Source: Psilocybe azurescens | Taxonomy: Eukaryota; Basidiomycota; Agaricomycetes; Agaricales; Agrocybaceae | Direction: 5' to 3' | Length of the DNA stretch: 64,000 nucleotides | Assembly: GCA_023853785.1 (NCBI GenBank) | Contig: JAJIRX010000798.1 | Span: 62,001-126,000, forward strand | Shown here: positions 38,206 through 51,100 of the stretch, in pieces | Position numbering within the stretch: position 1 is the stretch's first letter | Layout of the letters: every line of letters starts with the position of its first letter | Made by a program: the position numbers and the translations under genes | Notes under the pieces: generated by a model | Seen by the model: the letters and a program-made list of their open reading frames with translations, nothing else | The model's database searches: none | What the model was told of the DNA's origin: nothing

Positions 38206-39657
38206 TGTAAGAGATCACACTGTTCAACGAGGAGCGGCTATTGGCGGAAAGGGCAAAGATGACAGCGCACTATCGGCTCATTTATATATTACTAGCATCT
38301 AATTTTACCATCTATGAGCACCCTGTTACGAATGCCATTCTGATGCTCTACATTACCACTACTATAGATATGCCGAAATTTGACGGATGTGATATGTCTT
38401 GCAGCTAGAGGCAGATCAGTATTTGACATGGGGAGATAGGCTAATATCACTATGCAGTCCAGCTTTAAATACACATATGAGCAATATTGTACCACACAGA
38501 CGGGGCCGCCGATTGGCTTACCAGCAACGCATTCAAGTGTATTTTCAACCATGCAGATTCTATTTGAAAGTTTTGTCAACGAGTCTCACGTGAAGAGTAT
38601 ATTTAATATATACTCTCAACGTGAGGGATACCCTACACTCCAGTAATTAGTTTGAGCTCAAATACGCGTCGACGACGCAACCACTACTGGAGCATTTAGT
38701 CGCATCTATTCAAAAATTTCCCAGCGTCACAGTCCGTGATGCATGGCTGTCAAAGTTGCGAACAAATAGAGGTATCTTGCCATTGACAATGATAACAGGC
38801 GACTCTACTCGTGGCCCCAAAAAGTAATCACGGACAATAAATGCCTAATATCTCTGAACATCGCCACAATAAAATTAGGGTCTCTTAGGTGGATCTGGAT
38901 CATTTTCAGTGCTATTGAACAATCATGTTAAGTCCCTGAAAAGGATCCCCTCCTTCCGTGTATGGTAATTTTTTTGAACAGATGAGAAATCTATCTTAAC
39001 GAGGAGATGTCTATCAAGCTGAAAGTTTATCACAAGATAAACAATACATACGTATACAATCATTTCATTTTACTAAACCTAAGCTCTGAAGTCCTTCTAT
39101 CTATGATAATTACTGAATTAGTACAATGTTTTCATTTCCTTAATTTATTTCTAGTGATTGGCAAAACCATTATCTCAGAATATTTTGACATATTATGTAG
39201 CTGGAAGATGTTTATTTTCATCTCACCAAATTTTGTAATAATAGAAAAAATCTGTCTGAAGTATTATTGGATGAAGATTGCGAGCTGTGAGACCCGTGAT
39301 TAATTTCTGTACCCACAAATACAATGCGTGACTACATGCAGCAAATATGTAGAGAAAATTTCCCCCTATTTGACGATAGGTTTGATTCATAGAACAACAA
39401 CCTACACAGGGCCGATATGTAAAAATAGTTTAAGATTTTATCTTATCTTATCTCTGTCTCACGCTTCATCGACGTTGTGCTGGCAACGGAGCTCCTAACT
39501 ATTTCTTCCATGTACGCACAAGTTCTCGACTAGTTATGTCCCTTCGCGCCATTTACTGGACATAAACACCTTATTATTCTATCCTATATCCTCAAAGTAT
39601 AAATTCCCAACAGAATCAGGCGCTAGCCACCCCAAAAGCTAGTCAACACTCCACAGC
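38206..39657. other. Intergenic, no gene seen
   Basis: About 1.45 kb. The first ~90 bp to the right of the NACHT relic resemble the leader of the copy at 61.8 kb. The rest is AT-rich, holds a hairpin at 38585-38625, and has no frame with a motif. Confidence 0.45.
38585..38625. repeat. Palindrome / hairpin
   Basis: CTCACGT at 38585 pairs with ACGTGAG ending at 38625, and AGAGTATAT pairs with ATATACTCT inside it, leaving two mismatches and a short TTTAA-type loop. About 16 of 18 possible pairs form. Function unknown; it is not in a gene. Confidence 0.6.
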
Positions 39658-42600
39658 ATGTTTCAGACGCCACTGCCGACCGAACTGGCGCTTTTGATTC
39701 TCTCATACCTTCCTCTGTCTTCAATTAGGTCTCTTATCCTATCAAACAACAGATGGGCGAACTTTATTGAGCAAAACAAAAGCACCATCTATCGAAATGC
39801 GGCATTTGTGGAAGGATATGTCGATCCGAGAGATAGAGCTGTTTCGGTAGATGAATTGATCGCGAATCCAGAAGGAAGGAGAGAAAAGAAGTCTACATAT
39901 TCGCCGAATGCGATGAGAGGTGTCCATGGGTGGAGAAAATTCTGTGAGTGCTCACTATTCAATGGTGTATATTGACTTGATGATCAACTACAGGCAAGCG
40001 GCGGAAACTGATTGAACGGTCGTGGGCAGGCAGAGACCAGTCACAAATTGTGCCCTCTCCTAGGTCATCACCGAGCGCATCTGGTTCTGGATGTGATAAT
40101 GTGGACGTCCCAGAACCAGCGCACTATAGACGCGTGCACCGCATCAAAGCTGACGAGAATGCAGGCATCACGATCGCCACAACACAGCTCGGCGGACTGG
40201 TTGTGAGAGATATCGGGAGTGATGCCGTTCTCTGGGAGCTTCCTATGGTATGCACATCTCTGTCTTTCTTTCTTGCTCGAGGAACTGATGCGATTGCAGT
40301 GGTATGTTCGTCAATACGCCCATTTGGAATACGGGCAAGGATACATGATATTCGATCGCGATGACGGAAACAAAGAAGTATGGAGGAGAACAGCCGAGAT
40401 CGACTCCGGTACAGCAGCATCAGAAGCAGTGGAAGCCATCTCAGCACCGGACGACCGCCAAAAACATGTGGTGAACTACATCAACCATCTCACTTCCAAC
40501 TCTCCTTCATTTCCTCCAGGTGCAAGTGCCTCCTCATCTTCATCTCCATCTTCATCGGCATCTGCCCATCACAACCCAAACTTCAAAGCACGTTTCACGC
40601 CACACGCGATACTGCACATGCCCGAGATCACGCGTGCATATCGATACGTGTTTCCGACGCTTCTGGTGGCCAGTCTGGAGCGAGCGTACCTGTGGGATGT
40701 GAGGACCGGCGCGTTGAAGCAGATAATCTCGGGGATTCAGGTTATCAGGACACCGGAGGACGAGGAGGGGACAGCGGGGTCGGAGGACGATGATCACAGT
40801 GAAGATGAGCGGGACCAGTCTGCACAGAATCAGTTAATGGCCGAGGACATCGACCTCCTAGATGTCCTTCCCCCGATCAACTTCCACGATAGCGCAGGAC
40901 AGTCTCACTCCGACGATGATGACTTCTCCTCAAGCGACGACGAAGACGAAGCCGTGCAGCTTCCGCGTTTCCTCGGGCTCGTGCGGTACATCGACCTCTC
41001 CGCGCGGCACGTTTTCTTTGCTGGGCGGTACCTCCTGCGCATATTCTCTCGCGAGACGGGACGGTGCGTGATGGATATCCCGTCGACGCGGTGGCGGTAT
41101 GGCAAGTGGCGCTGGGAGATTGCGAGTCGGGAGAGTATGAGTAGAGGAGGCGAAAGCGCTGCCCCAGAGAGTGTTGATTTGGACTCATATGAAAAGGCAA
41201 GGAGGGAGGGGAGGGAGGTCGTGCGTATGCCGGTGCGATTCAGCTTGGAGGAGTATCCGCGAGCGGGGGTAGGGTCGTTATTGATCAGTTTATCGCCGGT
41301 GAGCTTTTTCCTTGTTGTTATTCTCGTCATTATTCTAATAGAATGTTCCATGGGGATGTGCTTAGTGCATGTGTCAAGCGATGGTAAACACCTCGTTGGG
41401 CTGCTCAGCGGATCCAGGCTCGTCATCATACATAACTTCGAATCGTTTCTCGGACCAGGACCAGCCGTTGAACCACCACCGCCCAGTTCAAAGGGAAAGG
41501 AAACCTCTGCCTCCACCTCACGGAGACACCAACAACCCACTACTTCGACGACAGACACAGACGTGTCAGGCCCACCGTTGTCTCCCATCTCAAATCCTGA
41601 CCCCGTGTTCAGCATGCCCGGCTCGTATCCATCGACATCAACGCCTACCCCCTTTGCAGGACCCTCTAACTCCAACGGTGCTCCATCGCACAATCACAGT
41701 CACAATGACACCCGTGCCAGCGCCCGCTTTCGCCAGGCACGGAGACAACGCAGACTCAAGAACAGAGAGGCGCGTCAGACGCGTAAGCGGGCAAAGGATG
41801 CCAAAGATGAGGAGATCTTCGAGCATACGATTGACGTGCAGCTCGGTGCGCCTGCTGCGTCAAGTGGGATCTATTTGGCGTACGAGAATGGGCGGATCGG
41901 GGTTGTCACTGTGCGTCTCCATTTATTTTTCTTGTACACTCATTGTTGTTTACACAGACATGCGTATGCACTTGCTTCTTTCATAGTCGAACGCTATATA
42001 CATTGTCATCCCGCCTATACCCTCACCACCTTCGTCCTCTCTCATATCATCCACCACAAGTACAGGCCCAGGCGCCGTGCGGAGGAACCGAACGATCGAC
42101 GTCCCAAAACTCGAGGTCATGCGCCTCCCCTTCTTCTCGAACCCATCGTGGCTGAGCGAAGTGAGCTGCCTAATGATGTCGGACACGGGGCTGTTCGTGA
42201 ACTGGAACCCACTGTGGCCAAGGATGCCGGGGGACGATGTTGAGCTTGCGGAGCGGGTGTGGGAAGACGATGAGGATGCAGATGGGAGGGTATGGGAAGG
42301 AGAGGGGGAAGGAGAGGGTGATGGAGATGCTAATGCGAGTGCGGGAGTGGGGGTTGCTGCCGGCGAAGGAGATAATGAAGGCCTCGATAGTGATACTGAG
42401 GACGAAGGCGACAGTGGCGCTGTGGAGGTGGAGATGGAGGAATTGCAGCCGCTTAGAAGGAGACGGGATCGAGAATCGGAGAGACATTACGAGAACGATA
42501 GACATGAACAAATGATGCGTAAATGGGAGAGGGAGTACGAGGAGGATTTGGTGGACTATGAAAGGTTTGAAGGCGAGAGATATCATCGTGAGTTGCCGCA

Positions 42601-42803
42601 TATCTCCCGTCGTTCCTGTTAACCTGTTTTTTATATTGTCAGTATTTCCGAATGGTGATATGTTCGTCACTCCTCGGCCCAGAGGTTCGCACATATCTTT
42701 GGTCTTTGGGATAATACTTAAATTGAATTCTTTAGACGTTGTGGAGTCGGACGTATCCACCATATATCGCGTGGACTTCGTACCCTCATCTGATATTGAT
42801 TGA
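39658..42803 (+). CDS. F-box protein with beta-propeller-like C-terminal region
   Basis: Likely substrate-recognition subunit of an SCF ubiquitin ligase. Exons 39658-39943, 39994-40247 and from 40300 are firm. The N-terminal F-box is TPLPTELALLILSYLPLSSI (residues ~3-22). A large propeller-like part follows, with blade-type text ITIATTQLGGLVVRDIGSDA, VASLERAYLWDVRTGALKQI, RYIDLSARHVFFAGRYLLRI and HVSSDGKHLVGLLSGSRLVI. It is interrupted by acidic Asp/Glu/Ser runs, a Ser/Pro/Thr-rich stretch, a basic RQARRQRRLKNREARQTRKR helix and an acidic region near 42.3 kb. The last two introns give ...RYH|LFPNGDM...PRD|VVESD and a stop at 42803. The junction at 41.30-41.37 kb fits GT-AG rules only if the 5-G run 41265-41269 has one more base. 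The last large intron (~41.91-42.07 kb) is approximate. Confidence 0.75.
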
Positions 42804-43905
42804 ATTGAGTGTCGAACACAGGCGCCAGGGGAGACGGAGGGCTTTTCTGTCGACTTCTCAGAACCAGCTCGGATATAACGTTAGTCTGATGAGCGCTTAA
42901 CTGCATTACGTGCAGTCTCCCTGAGTCCCTGAGGTGGCGCGGGAAGACAGCTACACTAAGAAAAATGTTCTACTAATCACTCGAGACAAAATCTGTATTT
43001 AGCGTTTCTCCAATCACTTAGGGGCCTATCAAGGATGACTTTTTGGCCCACAACCCTTGAGTCACTTTAAGTCATGAAACAGGTTCAAGAGCTTTCGGCT
43101 GATAAAGAGTATTTATCATCTATCGCGGGTCTTAAGATGTCGCTAGCACTGCTCCTAGGCACTGGAGTATTGCCAAGCAATAGCTGGCTATCCGGGTTAC
43201 CGACAAGTCCTTTCAGGTTTTAGTTGGGCTTTAGGGCATATTTCGCAACGTTCGTTTGATCAAGCTCTTCAAATATCCGAACTCAACTCCTCACTACTAC
43301 TTACGGCATCTTCTCGTACAGACTTATCATGACACCCAATGGTCAACAGTACTGTGTTGTTGGTGTCCAGTTCTACGTCGTAATGTTGAGTATGTAATGA
43401 TTTATCAATATCATCTGATGGGCTTACTTATTTTCGACAAATAACAAATATGACGAGGAATCTTTACTAAGATGTAGATGCTTTATAAGGGAACAGTACG
43501 CGACACGGGTCTATTTGAGGTGGACGCCAAACATGAGAGTAAATTTCAGTTCCAAGTTGTCAGTTCTCGATGATTAAATATGATCAGCTTCGCATTTTCA
43601 ATTCCGGTGAAAATGAATGTTGAAATGGCGTAGATCTTGTTAAAGTCTTTGGCGCCCGAGAGTAGAGAATGTTTATAATATATCGTATCTAAGCCTGAAA
43701 CACAACTTTGCCGTGAAATCAAATGATCCATCGTAAGTAAATTGATGGGATAAGGCTTAGCTTTAACGTCGAATGCTTCGACCATTATTATAGCGTATAT
43801 GTATGAAAGCCGCTGAGAATAATTGTGGGTATGGATCAACAAAGTTCAATCCCTCTTACTTTCGACACTCCATTTTTAGCCTCCCTAACGTGAATATCAT
43901 TACTT
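42804..43905. other. Intergenic, no gene seen
   Basis: 1.1 kb of non-coding DNA between the F-box gene and the reductase gene. Short frames at 43.26-43.44 kb (+) and 43.55-43.84 kb (-) have no motif. Confidence 0.5.
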
Positions 43906-45407
43906 ATGCCTGCCGTTGATGCCAGTTCGAATGCATGAGTCCTGGTAACTGGTGCAAATGGCTTTCTTGCCATGTGGATCGTCCATGTCCTGCTCAAGGA
44001 AGGATTCACCGTCCGAGGAAAAGTACGAACGGAGGACAAAGGAACCAAACTGAAGCAATTTTTTTCTTCATATGGCAATAAGTTCGAGTGGTTTGTCGTA
44101 AAGATATCACTACGGTGGGTGTTTTCATCCCCAACGTCGTAGTAACAATACGCTAAACGGTTATTTGGCTACTTACGTAGCAAGGCGCATTTGATGAAGC
44201 AGTCAAGGATGTTGATGCCATCGTGCACACAGCATCCCCGGTCTCCACCAACTCAGATGACCCTGAAGGTGATTTTTTGGATTACCCGAAGAAAGTACCT
44301 CCGCTGAAAGTCGAACAGCCTACATTAGACCGGCAGTTGATGGCACTCTGTGTATCCTCAACAGTGTTCTCAAATTTGGGTACGCAATTTCCGCTTCCTA
44401 TTTCTTATATTCACTCGAATTGACTATGTGCTGATTATCAGAACGAAGGTCAAGCGTGTTGTCATGACTTCCTCCCTTGGAGCTCTTCTCCCAATCATCA
44501 CTGGTCCCGTGGTCCTCGATGAAAATAGCTGGGGAGATTTAATAGTCAAGTTGGTAGAGGAACAAGGCAAGGCTGCCCCACCTGTGACCAAATATTGGGC
44601 CTCGAAGACCTTGTCAGAACGAGGTAGAGGCGTTTGACCCCATCTTTGTAACTGTACTTATATATTGATTCTGCAGCTGCCTGGGATTTCTATGAGAAAC
44701 ACAAGGCTGAGAGTTGCTGGGAATTAGTAGTCATTAACCCTTCTATCGTAAGTAGATATATACTAACGGTATTCATATCACTGATCACATTGATATTCGT
44801 AGGTAATCGGAGTGAGAATTTGTTCTCCCTTTGAGTCCAAAACTCTTCGCTGACAAAGTTATCTAGCCACCTCTTCAGGAATTCGAGACCTCAGCAGAGG
44901 CGCCTTTGTCTGTTCAGTTATGGTATGACCATATCGTCAAAGAACAAGATGAAGAAGGGATCAACGGAACATTCATTTACGCCGATGTTCGCGATGTCGC
45001 GAAAGCTCACCTTCGATCAATAACGAGAGAAGCCGCTGGGGGAGAAAGAATTGTTGTTTCCGCAGGTTAGTTTGATTGATTTTTGGATATGAAGCTCGTC
45101 TAAAACAACGCCTTTGAAGGCTCTTCCGTCTATCAGCAGTTACGTACGTGATTTATACACTTTCCAGGTACTCTTTCGAATACTGACAAAATCTGGTTCA
45201 GGTAATATTATTTTTGCTCTCAAGCCGGAGTACTATTCCTCTGGTATCCTTCCACGTGGGAAGCCAGATGTTCAAGGAGTCCCTATAATTGTCGTTAACA
45301 CGACGAAGGCTCAAGATATCCTGGGCATTAAGTATCGGAGCCTAGAGGAGACCATCGAGAGTACATTGGCGGCATACGAGGCAAAGGGCTTGATTACGAA
45401 GCACTGA
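43906..45407 (+). pseudogene. NAD(P)-dependent reductase (extended SDR, Gre2/DFR-like) with a stop at codon 11
   Basis: Family enzymes reduce ketones and aldehydes using NADPH. The ATG at 43906 is followed after ten codons by TGA (43936-43938), exactly where an Arg codon would precede the dinucleotide-binding strand VLVTGANGFLAMWIVHVLLK. Everything after it is well preserved through about eight small introns: DAIVHTASPVS, AYIRPAVDGTLCILNSVLK (spliced), VKRVVMTSSLGALL, the catalytic Y-W-A-S-K, WELVVINPSIVIG, FIYADVRDVAKAHL and a normal C-terminus (ILGIKYRSLEETIESTLAAY) ending at 45407. The splice between 45.06 and 45.21 kb is uncertain. CGA to TGA is a CpG-type transition, so a recent null allele is likely; a sequence error, stop read-through or an unseen upstream exon remain possible. 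Confidence 0.75.
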
Positions 45408-45460
45408 TCAGGCTATTTCGATGAAGTAGATGATACATTGAGAAGTGCAGTCGTGAATGA

Positions 45461-46398
45461 TCAAGTCCTGTTAATTCGTGAATATGAATCGAGTTGCCTT
45501 TCATTTTCGGTCATGACTCTGTTGAAGTCGGCTGTTAGACGCATCGTTTCCGCCATCATCTTTTGCGCAGCTACGTCACATTCCCCTCCATCCTTGCAGA
45601 TTGGCTGTACGTAGTCCACGATCTTTGGCTCGTGTAAGTGAAGATACAAAGCTGGGGAATGGATGAGGCCTATGGCCGGCGTGAAACACTTCCAGCATCT
45701 CCATTCTTTCCCATGCAGTATAGAGTTGTGATATTTTGTCACCAGTTTCAGGGCATAGAGTCTCGAAGGAATCTCCGGGGGATAATTGGAGCACAAATTC
45801 TCAGGAATGTCGTCAAAGAGAACGATAACGGATTCATTGTTGAAGACGTTGACTTCGTATCGCAGCGGTCGTCCAGGAGCTATCGCTAGTACGTGTGCGG
45901 CTTGTCCGCGGTATCCTTCATCTCGTTCCATGATTGCGTGCAAAATTTTTGTACGCAGCCCTTTTCGGCGTCGGTAGGCTGGCCTCCCATTACGTGGCGG
46001 TATTCGTCCATCTCTTTGATGGCTTCCCAAACCGTTTCAATTCGAACAAGCATCGAGCAAATCGAAAGTGAGCCTTTTGGCTGACACTCTCAGCCTCATG
46101 AGAGCCTTGTGGGATGCTATGCAGTACCCACTGAAGGTCATTAACTCCGTCCTGATAGAGTCCTGAAACGGAATAAAGGAATACGGTCGATGTGACATTT
46201 TTAAGGTGGCTTACCAAGTTCTATACAACAGGCGGCACGGTTACAGCGAATAACCCTCAAAAAGGATGACGGTGCTTCGAGGAACTGATCTACTATGTAC
46301 GTGTACAGAGCATAAGAGCTTGAGAAGTCCTTCCGTGTGTATAGGTCGTTTGCCTTCTGTTTCAAGTCCAGCGCCGGTTCTGACTCCAACAAGAACAA
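45461..46398 (-). CDS. TPR-type protein, frame broken twice
   Basis: Probable tetratricopeptide-repeat protein of unknown role. The first readable exon (46398 leftward) has the A/B helices of a TPR: KANDLYTRKDFSSSYALYTY, then VIRCNRAACCIELG, joined by a 50-nt intron to LYQDGVNDLQWVLHSI and HFRFARCLFELKRFG. The frame then shifts at the CCC run 46026-46028 into A-I-K-E-M-D-E-Y-R-H-V-M-G-G-Q-P-T-D-A-E-K, and again at the CCC run 45959-45961 into a ~155-codon frame (ILHAIMERDEGYRGQAAHVL ... FDDIPENLCSNYPPEIP) containing C-W-K-C and ending at 45461. One extra base at each run would join all three. The initiator ATG was not found: the frame meets TAA just upstream of 46398, so a first exon lies further right. 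The C-terminal domain was not recognised. Confidence 0.5.
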
Positions 46399-46650
46399 AA
46401 GGCAGATTGGGGGATTACCGGATTGAGTTTAGCTATATTGGGAACGGATTGATGACTGACCAGGTACGCATTGCAAATTATTGGTCTGCATACGTTCCTT
46501 GTGGGTAGATTAAAATGTGATTGAGTGAAGAGTGTAAGCGCCAGGATCAGTTCCTTATTGAAGCAGGAGGAAGGTCTCAGATTGATACATTGCGCTAGAT
46601 GTTTCATGACGGCATGGCTGATGATGATAGCAATAATCAGACATGCGTTT

Positions 46651-48141
46651 TTATCTACATACCCATACTATCTCCGTAATCGCTTGGTTCGCTTCCACTA
46701 TTACCTGAGATCTCGACCCCAGCATCCAAGAGTCGAAGATATGTAGGCGAGCTTGATGACAAGGGGGATTGGAAATGAATTGAAGAGAAACACGATTGAG
46801 AGTACTGCCCAAGGACACGCGATGGGTGACGACGTCGAGGGCTATTTGTGGATTCACATCTTGAAAATCAAGTTCTTGAAGGGTCGGAATTAAACAGGAT
46901 TCACGATGTTGTCGTAGAGTCTGACGCGCCCGGTGCTGTCAGAACGACCAGTGTTTCATCGGCCATGCTGTACATCCCTAAACGCGTTAAGGACGATAGT
47001 TGTCGAAAAAAGGTGACAAGTTGCTCTATTCCGGCACATATACCACGAAGATCCAGGGAACGAAGGAGATGTAAAGGGAAACGGGTGGGTCTGAATAATG
47101 GTATATTGTGCGTAGGGTTAGTTGAAGGGTTGTTGGTAAACCATGTTAGGAGCGTTGTTGCTTCCGGTGTGTCAACAGGATTGACGGCTCTGGACACGTC
47201 TTCCAAAGAGAGATCTTTGAGAGCGGGTAAATCGAGCAGCGAAAAAATTGCACTGCGTAGTCTACATCCAGAACACCGAAGGAGAATTTATGGACACTTG
47301 AAATGCAAATACGATTTCCAGGGCTTTCGGGGATTAGGTCCGAAAGTATAGGTCCCCATCCATAAATTAATAAATGCGAAAGCCGCGGGCAGTTGTCGAG
47401 AATGGATCGAAATTGGACAAGTGTCGGCATGACGGTACTGGCTTGAAACTTAAATTCGAGTTCACGAAGATTCTGTAGGGAGGGTTGGTTCCAATCAATG
47501 TGAACACCTACTAAGGTGACACTCCTTAAGCGCTCTAGCGTAATTCCTCCAAAAAGCTTCATCGGCTCAGCAAGCGAGGAAGGTTGGAACACTTGACCTC
47601 TCGCTGCAAAGTATGCATTGCAACGAGAGATGGTTAACGATTCCAACATAGGGGCGGACCCGACCTTACGAATATACCACAAGAAGGTGAAAATAGGTGC
47701 CCATGTATCCGTCAATAGTTCGACGTGTCTCCATCGTTTGACGTGGGGAAGAATAAGTCGAACGATGGTTTCCATTTCTTGCCAGCGAATGCTATGAGTG
47801 TCTTCATCCCAATCCCAGTCTTGATCACGGAGATCAAGAAGCATGTCTACTGGGTAGGATCCGGACCTAACAAGCCAAGAGGCGATGTAGGAAAGGTGTC
47901 GGGGCAATATTGGATGTGTAAGGACAATCCGCGACCACAAGCCGCCGGAAGACAGAGTTACTCTTCTCCATAACGAGCATACGTGACTGATGCGAGAGAA
48001 AACCATGGGATTTATACTGGTGTCGTTGACGATGATGGAGAAAATATGGACGAGGAGTTCATGAGGAAGTTGATTGATGTTCATGATCTCTGTCAATCTT
48101 TCGGTCGGGTGTGGTGGAAGGCTTTGTCTGAGGGAGGCCAT
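46651..48141 (-). CDS. F-box / leucine-rich-repeat-like protein, frame broken
   Basis: Probable SCF ligase adaptor. Start ATG at 48141; F-box is INQLPHELLVHIFSIIVNDT (residues ~21-40), then VCSLWRRVTLSSGGLWSRIV, and a chain of LRR-like strands: LESLTISRCNAYF, LRSVTLVGVHIDW, LRELEFKFQ, LSHLLIYGWG and FSFGVLDVD. At the T6/A6 run 47242-47247 the open frame stops making sense, while the next frame continues LLDLPALKDLSLEDVSRAVN, LRSLDLRGI and LTRLGMYS. Near 46.92 kb it moves again into IPTLQELDFQDVNPQIALDV and ends at 46651. One extra T at 47242-47247 repairs the first break; the second would need two more bases (GGG near 46.93 and TTT near 46.90 are candidates). Either homopolymer errors or a decaying gene. 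Confidence 0.6.
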
Positions 48142-51100
48142 GGAATGCTCTTCTTACACGACGAGTCTGGCGTGAAATAAACTTTCGGAGGAGGGAAAGT
48201 ATCCTCATTTAAAATGATTACGGATAGTCAAGTCAAATTTCTTGAATGCCGGCTTCGAGCTGCAGATCTATCAATCAATCAACCGGACGAAATAACATAT
48301 CAGAGTCCACAAAAGTACACACCACTGCGTGGACTTATAAACCCTGCTTAGAGCCGTGTCAGAAGTCAGAGCATCTATCAACAAGCGAGGAAGGCTACGA
48401 AGTACAGACCGCCCTCTCGTTGATTCTAGTGTACCCCTTTTATATTTTACGAGCATCTCATATCAGTGGTGTAAGTACTAGGTATGTACTTCCAGGAAAT
48501 TCCAGTCTCGGTTGTATGTCCCAGCGGGGTTGACGTGAATTTGCATTTAGAACAAATTCCTTTGTTCCCGATTAAATGATCGAAGAAAGTAATTATTCAC
48601 TGAGACACACCATGGTTCTTTCCGGTATGCAGGCAAATTTTCCCTTGAATTTAGCACTTTTGGTGACTGACATGGTGACATGGCGCTATATGTGCAACCA
48701 CCTGGGGCAAAGAGGTTAGGCATCTTTGTTCCCAGAAAGGAAGATAATCATCACAGGAAGGCCCACATATGTGCCAGGTGTTTTACCTTGAGGCAATTAC
48801 GACAGGAAGTCGAAAATACCCACAGATCCAAAAAGGATCGAAGGCTACATACCGCTGCTAAAATGCGGATGAACAGCGTACACATGATTACAACGCTGGC
48901 GCTGTATACCATCTGCACCATTTGGTGCAGAAAATCAGGGTATTGTGCTGACCAAGAAGTTGAAACATGGAAGATAACGATCATATGGCATATGTGGAAT
49001 TAGATTATTATGAATGATGATCGAAGCATCAAGAATCGGGCGAGAAAACCACACATATTGAGCTTACAGTTGCTCGATTTCTGATATCTTATTCGGCGAG
49101 ATGATCAATGACGAGGTTGTAATGAAACGTCCGGTAGCCAAGCGACTGCGTCGATGAAGAGACAGAGACAGAGACAGAGACAAAGGTCGAGATGAGTGTG
49201 ACAATGCATATAGCAAATGTGGAGCATGAACATCCAGCTAACATCCGGGTGAATTGAAGCAGACTGAATACAATTGTGTGCACTTCAGGCGGTCCCGATG
49301 GTGGGAGACTCGGAGCGAAAGATCCTGGAAAGATTTGGGAAAGCTTCCAAAGAATAAGTAATTGGAGACATCTGTACATCTGCATAGCTCTTCAGTTCGA
49401 TATATCACGCTGTAGACGAATATTCGGTGGTATAGGAGAGTAATATGTACAGTTCATGAAATGGCTTTTTGTTGGGATTGTAATCTGACTCGGAGTTTAA
49501 ATTGTCATACGCGGGGCTCGAAAAAGCGTCTGTCAGAAAAAGGCTGACGAATAGTCCAGGCCAGACCCAGACACTAGAACACCCGACCTACATCCCAACA
49601 ACGCGCGACAAAGAATCGCCTCTTGCTCCGAGCTTTGACGCCACAGGGGATAATTCTATGTTATCTGACATTTCCACCCAATCATGTGTTCCCGTTTATA
49701 CTGTAGCTATTGTTAAGGTATAAGTTGACTGGTTATTGTCAGTTCGAGGGAAAACATCAGCGATGCTTGGATATATTTCAGTAGACTTCACTGTTCACGA
49801 TGTCTTAAGCCACAAGTGCCAAGGGCCCAACCAGGTGCTATGTAATGATCATATCTGTCCCATTGGAGCTCATGTGTAGATCTTTAATGAACACTACCCA
49901 GTGCCATTATATGTAGGATGATAGAGGCACACAGTGTCCAATTTTTCCCAGGCCCGCTATCCTGTATTTTGAAGTAATTAGATAGCATGATAGATAGCGT
50001 AGTCCATGCCAGTCGCCGTGTACCCTCCATCTGAAAAATAAAATACTATGTCACGTCTCGCATTGGGTAAAATGTGGCCAAGTAAGATGGGTGTAGAGAA
50101 CCTTACCGAAATATTTCACCCCTTGGCAGCAGCACGACAAGTACAGACTACTAACCATTTCATTTTTCATCCACCAGATGGCATAATGAAGATAGCAGCC
50201 TCAGAGATGGAATGCGGATTGGTGCTCTCCATACCACTGAGACACCGGAAACTTGAAGAGATGATCCAATTGGAAGGTACTGAGCTCCGAGGGCTTGAAA
50301 GTTGACAATTATATTATCAATTGAAGGCCTGTTAAACAGATGAAACAGTAAGTAACTACTCCATAAATAGTATGATTAATGAGCGTTTACTATGTCCAAA
50401 TGCGAAGCCGGCCTGCATTGTTGTCCCATTTGAAAAATGTCCAATGTTTGTCGAATCTGATAATTAAAGGAAGAAGACCTTTTGGATCCCTTGGGATATA
50501 AAGAATGCGCGTGTCTGTGTAAGCCTGGCGCCCCAGTCTTACCACAGCCCCTTTTACATATTATCTTACTACATCTACGTACATGTGACTGCGACCCCCA
50601 ACCTTTTCCCTTGACCCCAATTTCTCTTTCCTTATGCACCATACACATATGTAACCCAGTCAATCATTCAATAGATATATCGTGGTCCTGTCATTTTCTG
50701 CATGACCCTCAGTGAGGGCCTGCAATGCCGGGCTTTTAGTCTGACTCACTGTTGAATAGACCAAAATGAGTCCAATCAAACAAGGAAAAACCGTAAGATT
50801 GGGAGGTAAACACATAGCTTAATACTGTAAAATACATTTCTATGCTAAAATAAATGGGCTCTTTGACGGAAATGAAATCTACATAAAAACCTACATACTT
50901 GTGGTGGGGCATTCGGTGCATGGGATCGTGGGAAATGGGGTGGGTATTGCCCAGGAGCAGCAATGTCCGACTGCGATGCCTGCAGCAAAACAATGGACAT
51001 TGCTACTGAGAGTGAATGAATAAGAAATAAGAAAAGAATGTGAGGTTGCTGATGCATTAAAAATATGATTTAGATTCTGTAGTTATGAAGCACAGGTGAG

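Noticed and set aside
48751..49385. Possible multi-helix membrane protein on the minus strand
   Set aside because: Two hydrophobic frames, but no consistent splice links, no start with a leading helix and no family pattern.
50845..51057. Possible small secreted protein or pheromone precursor on the minus strand
   Set aside because: Signal-like start, but no C-terminal CaaX motif and the second exon is arbitrary; too weak to annotate.
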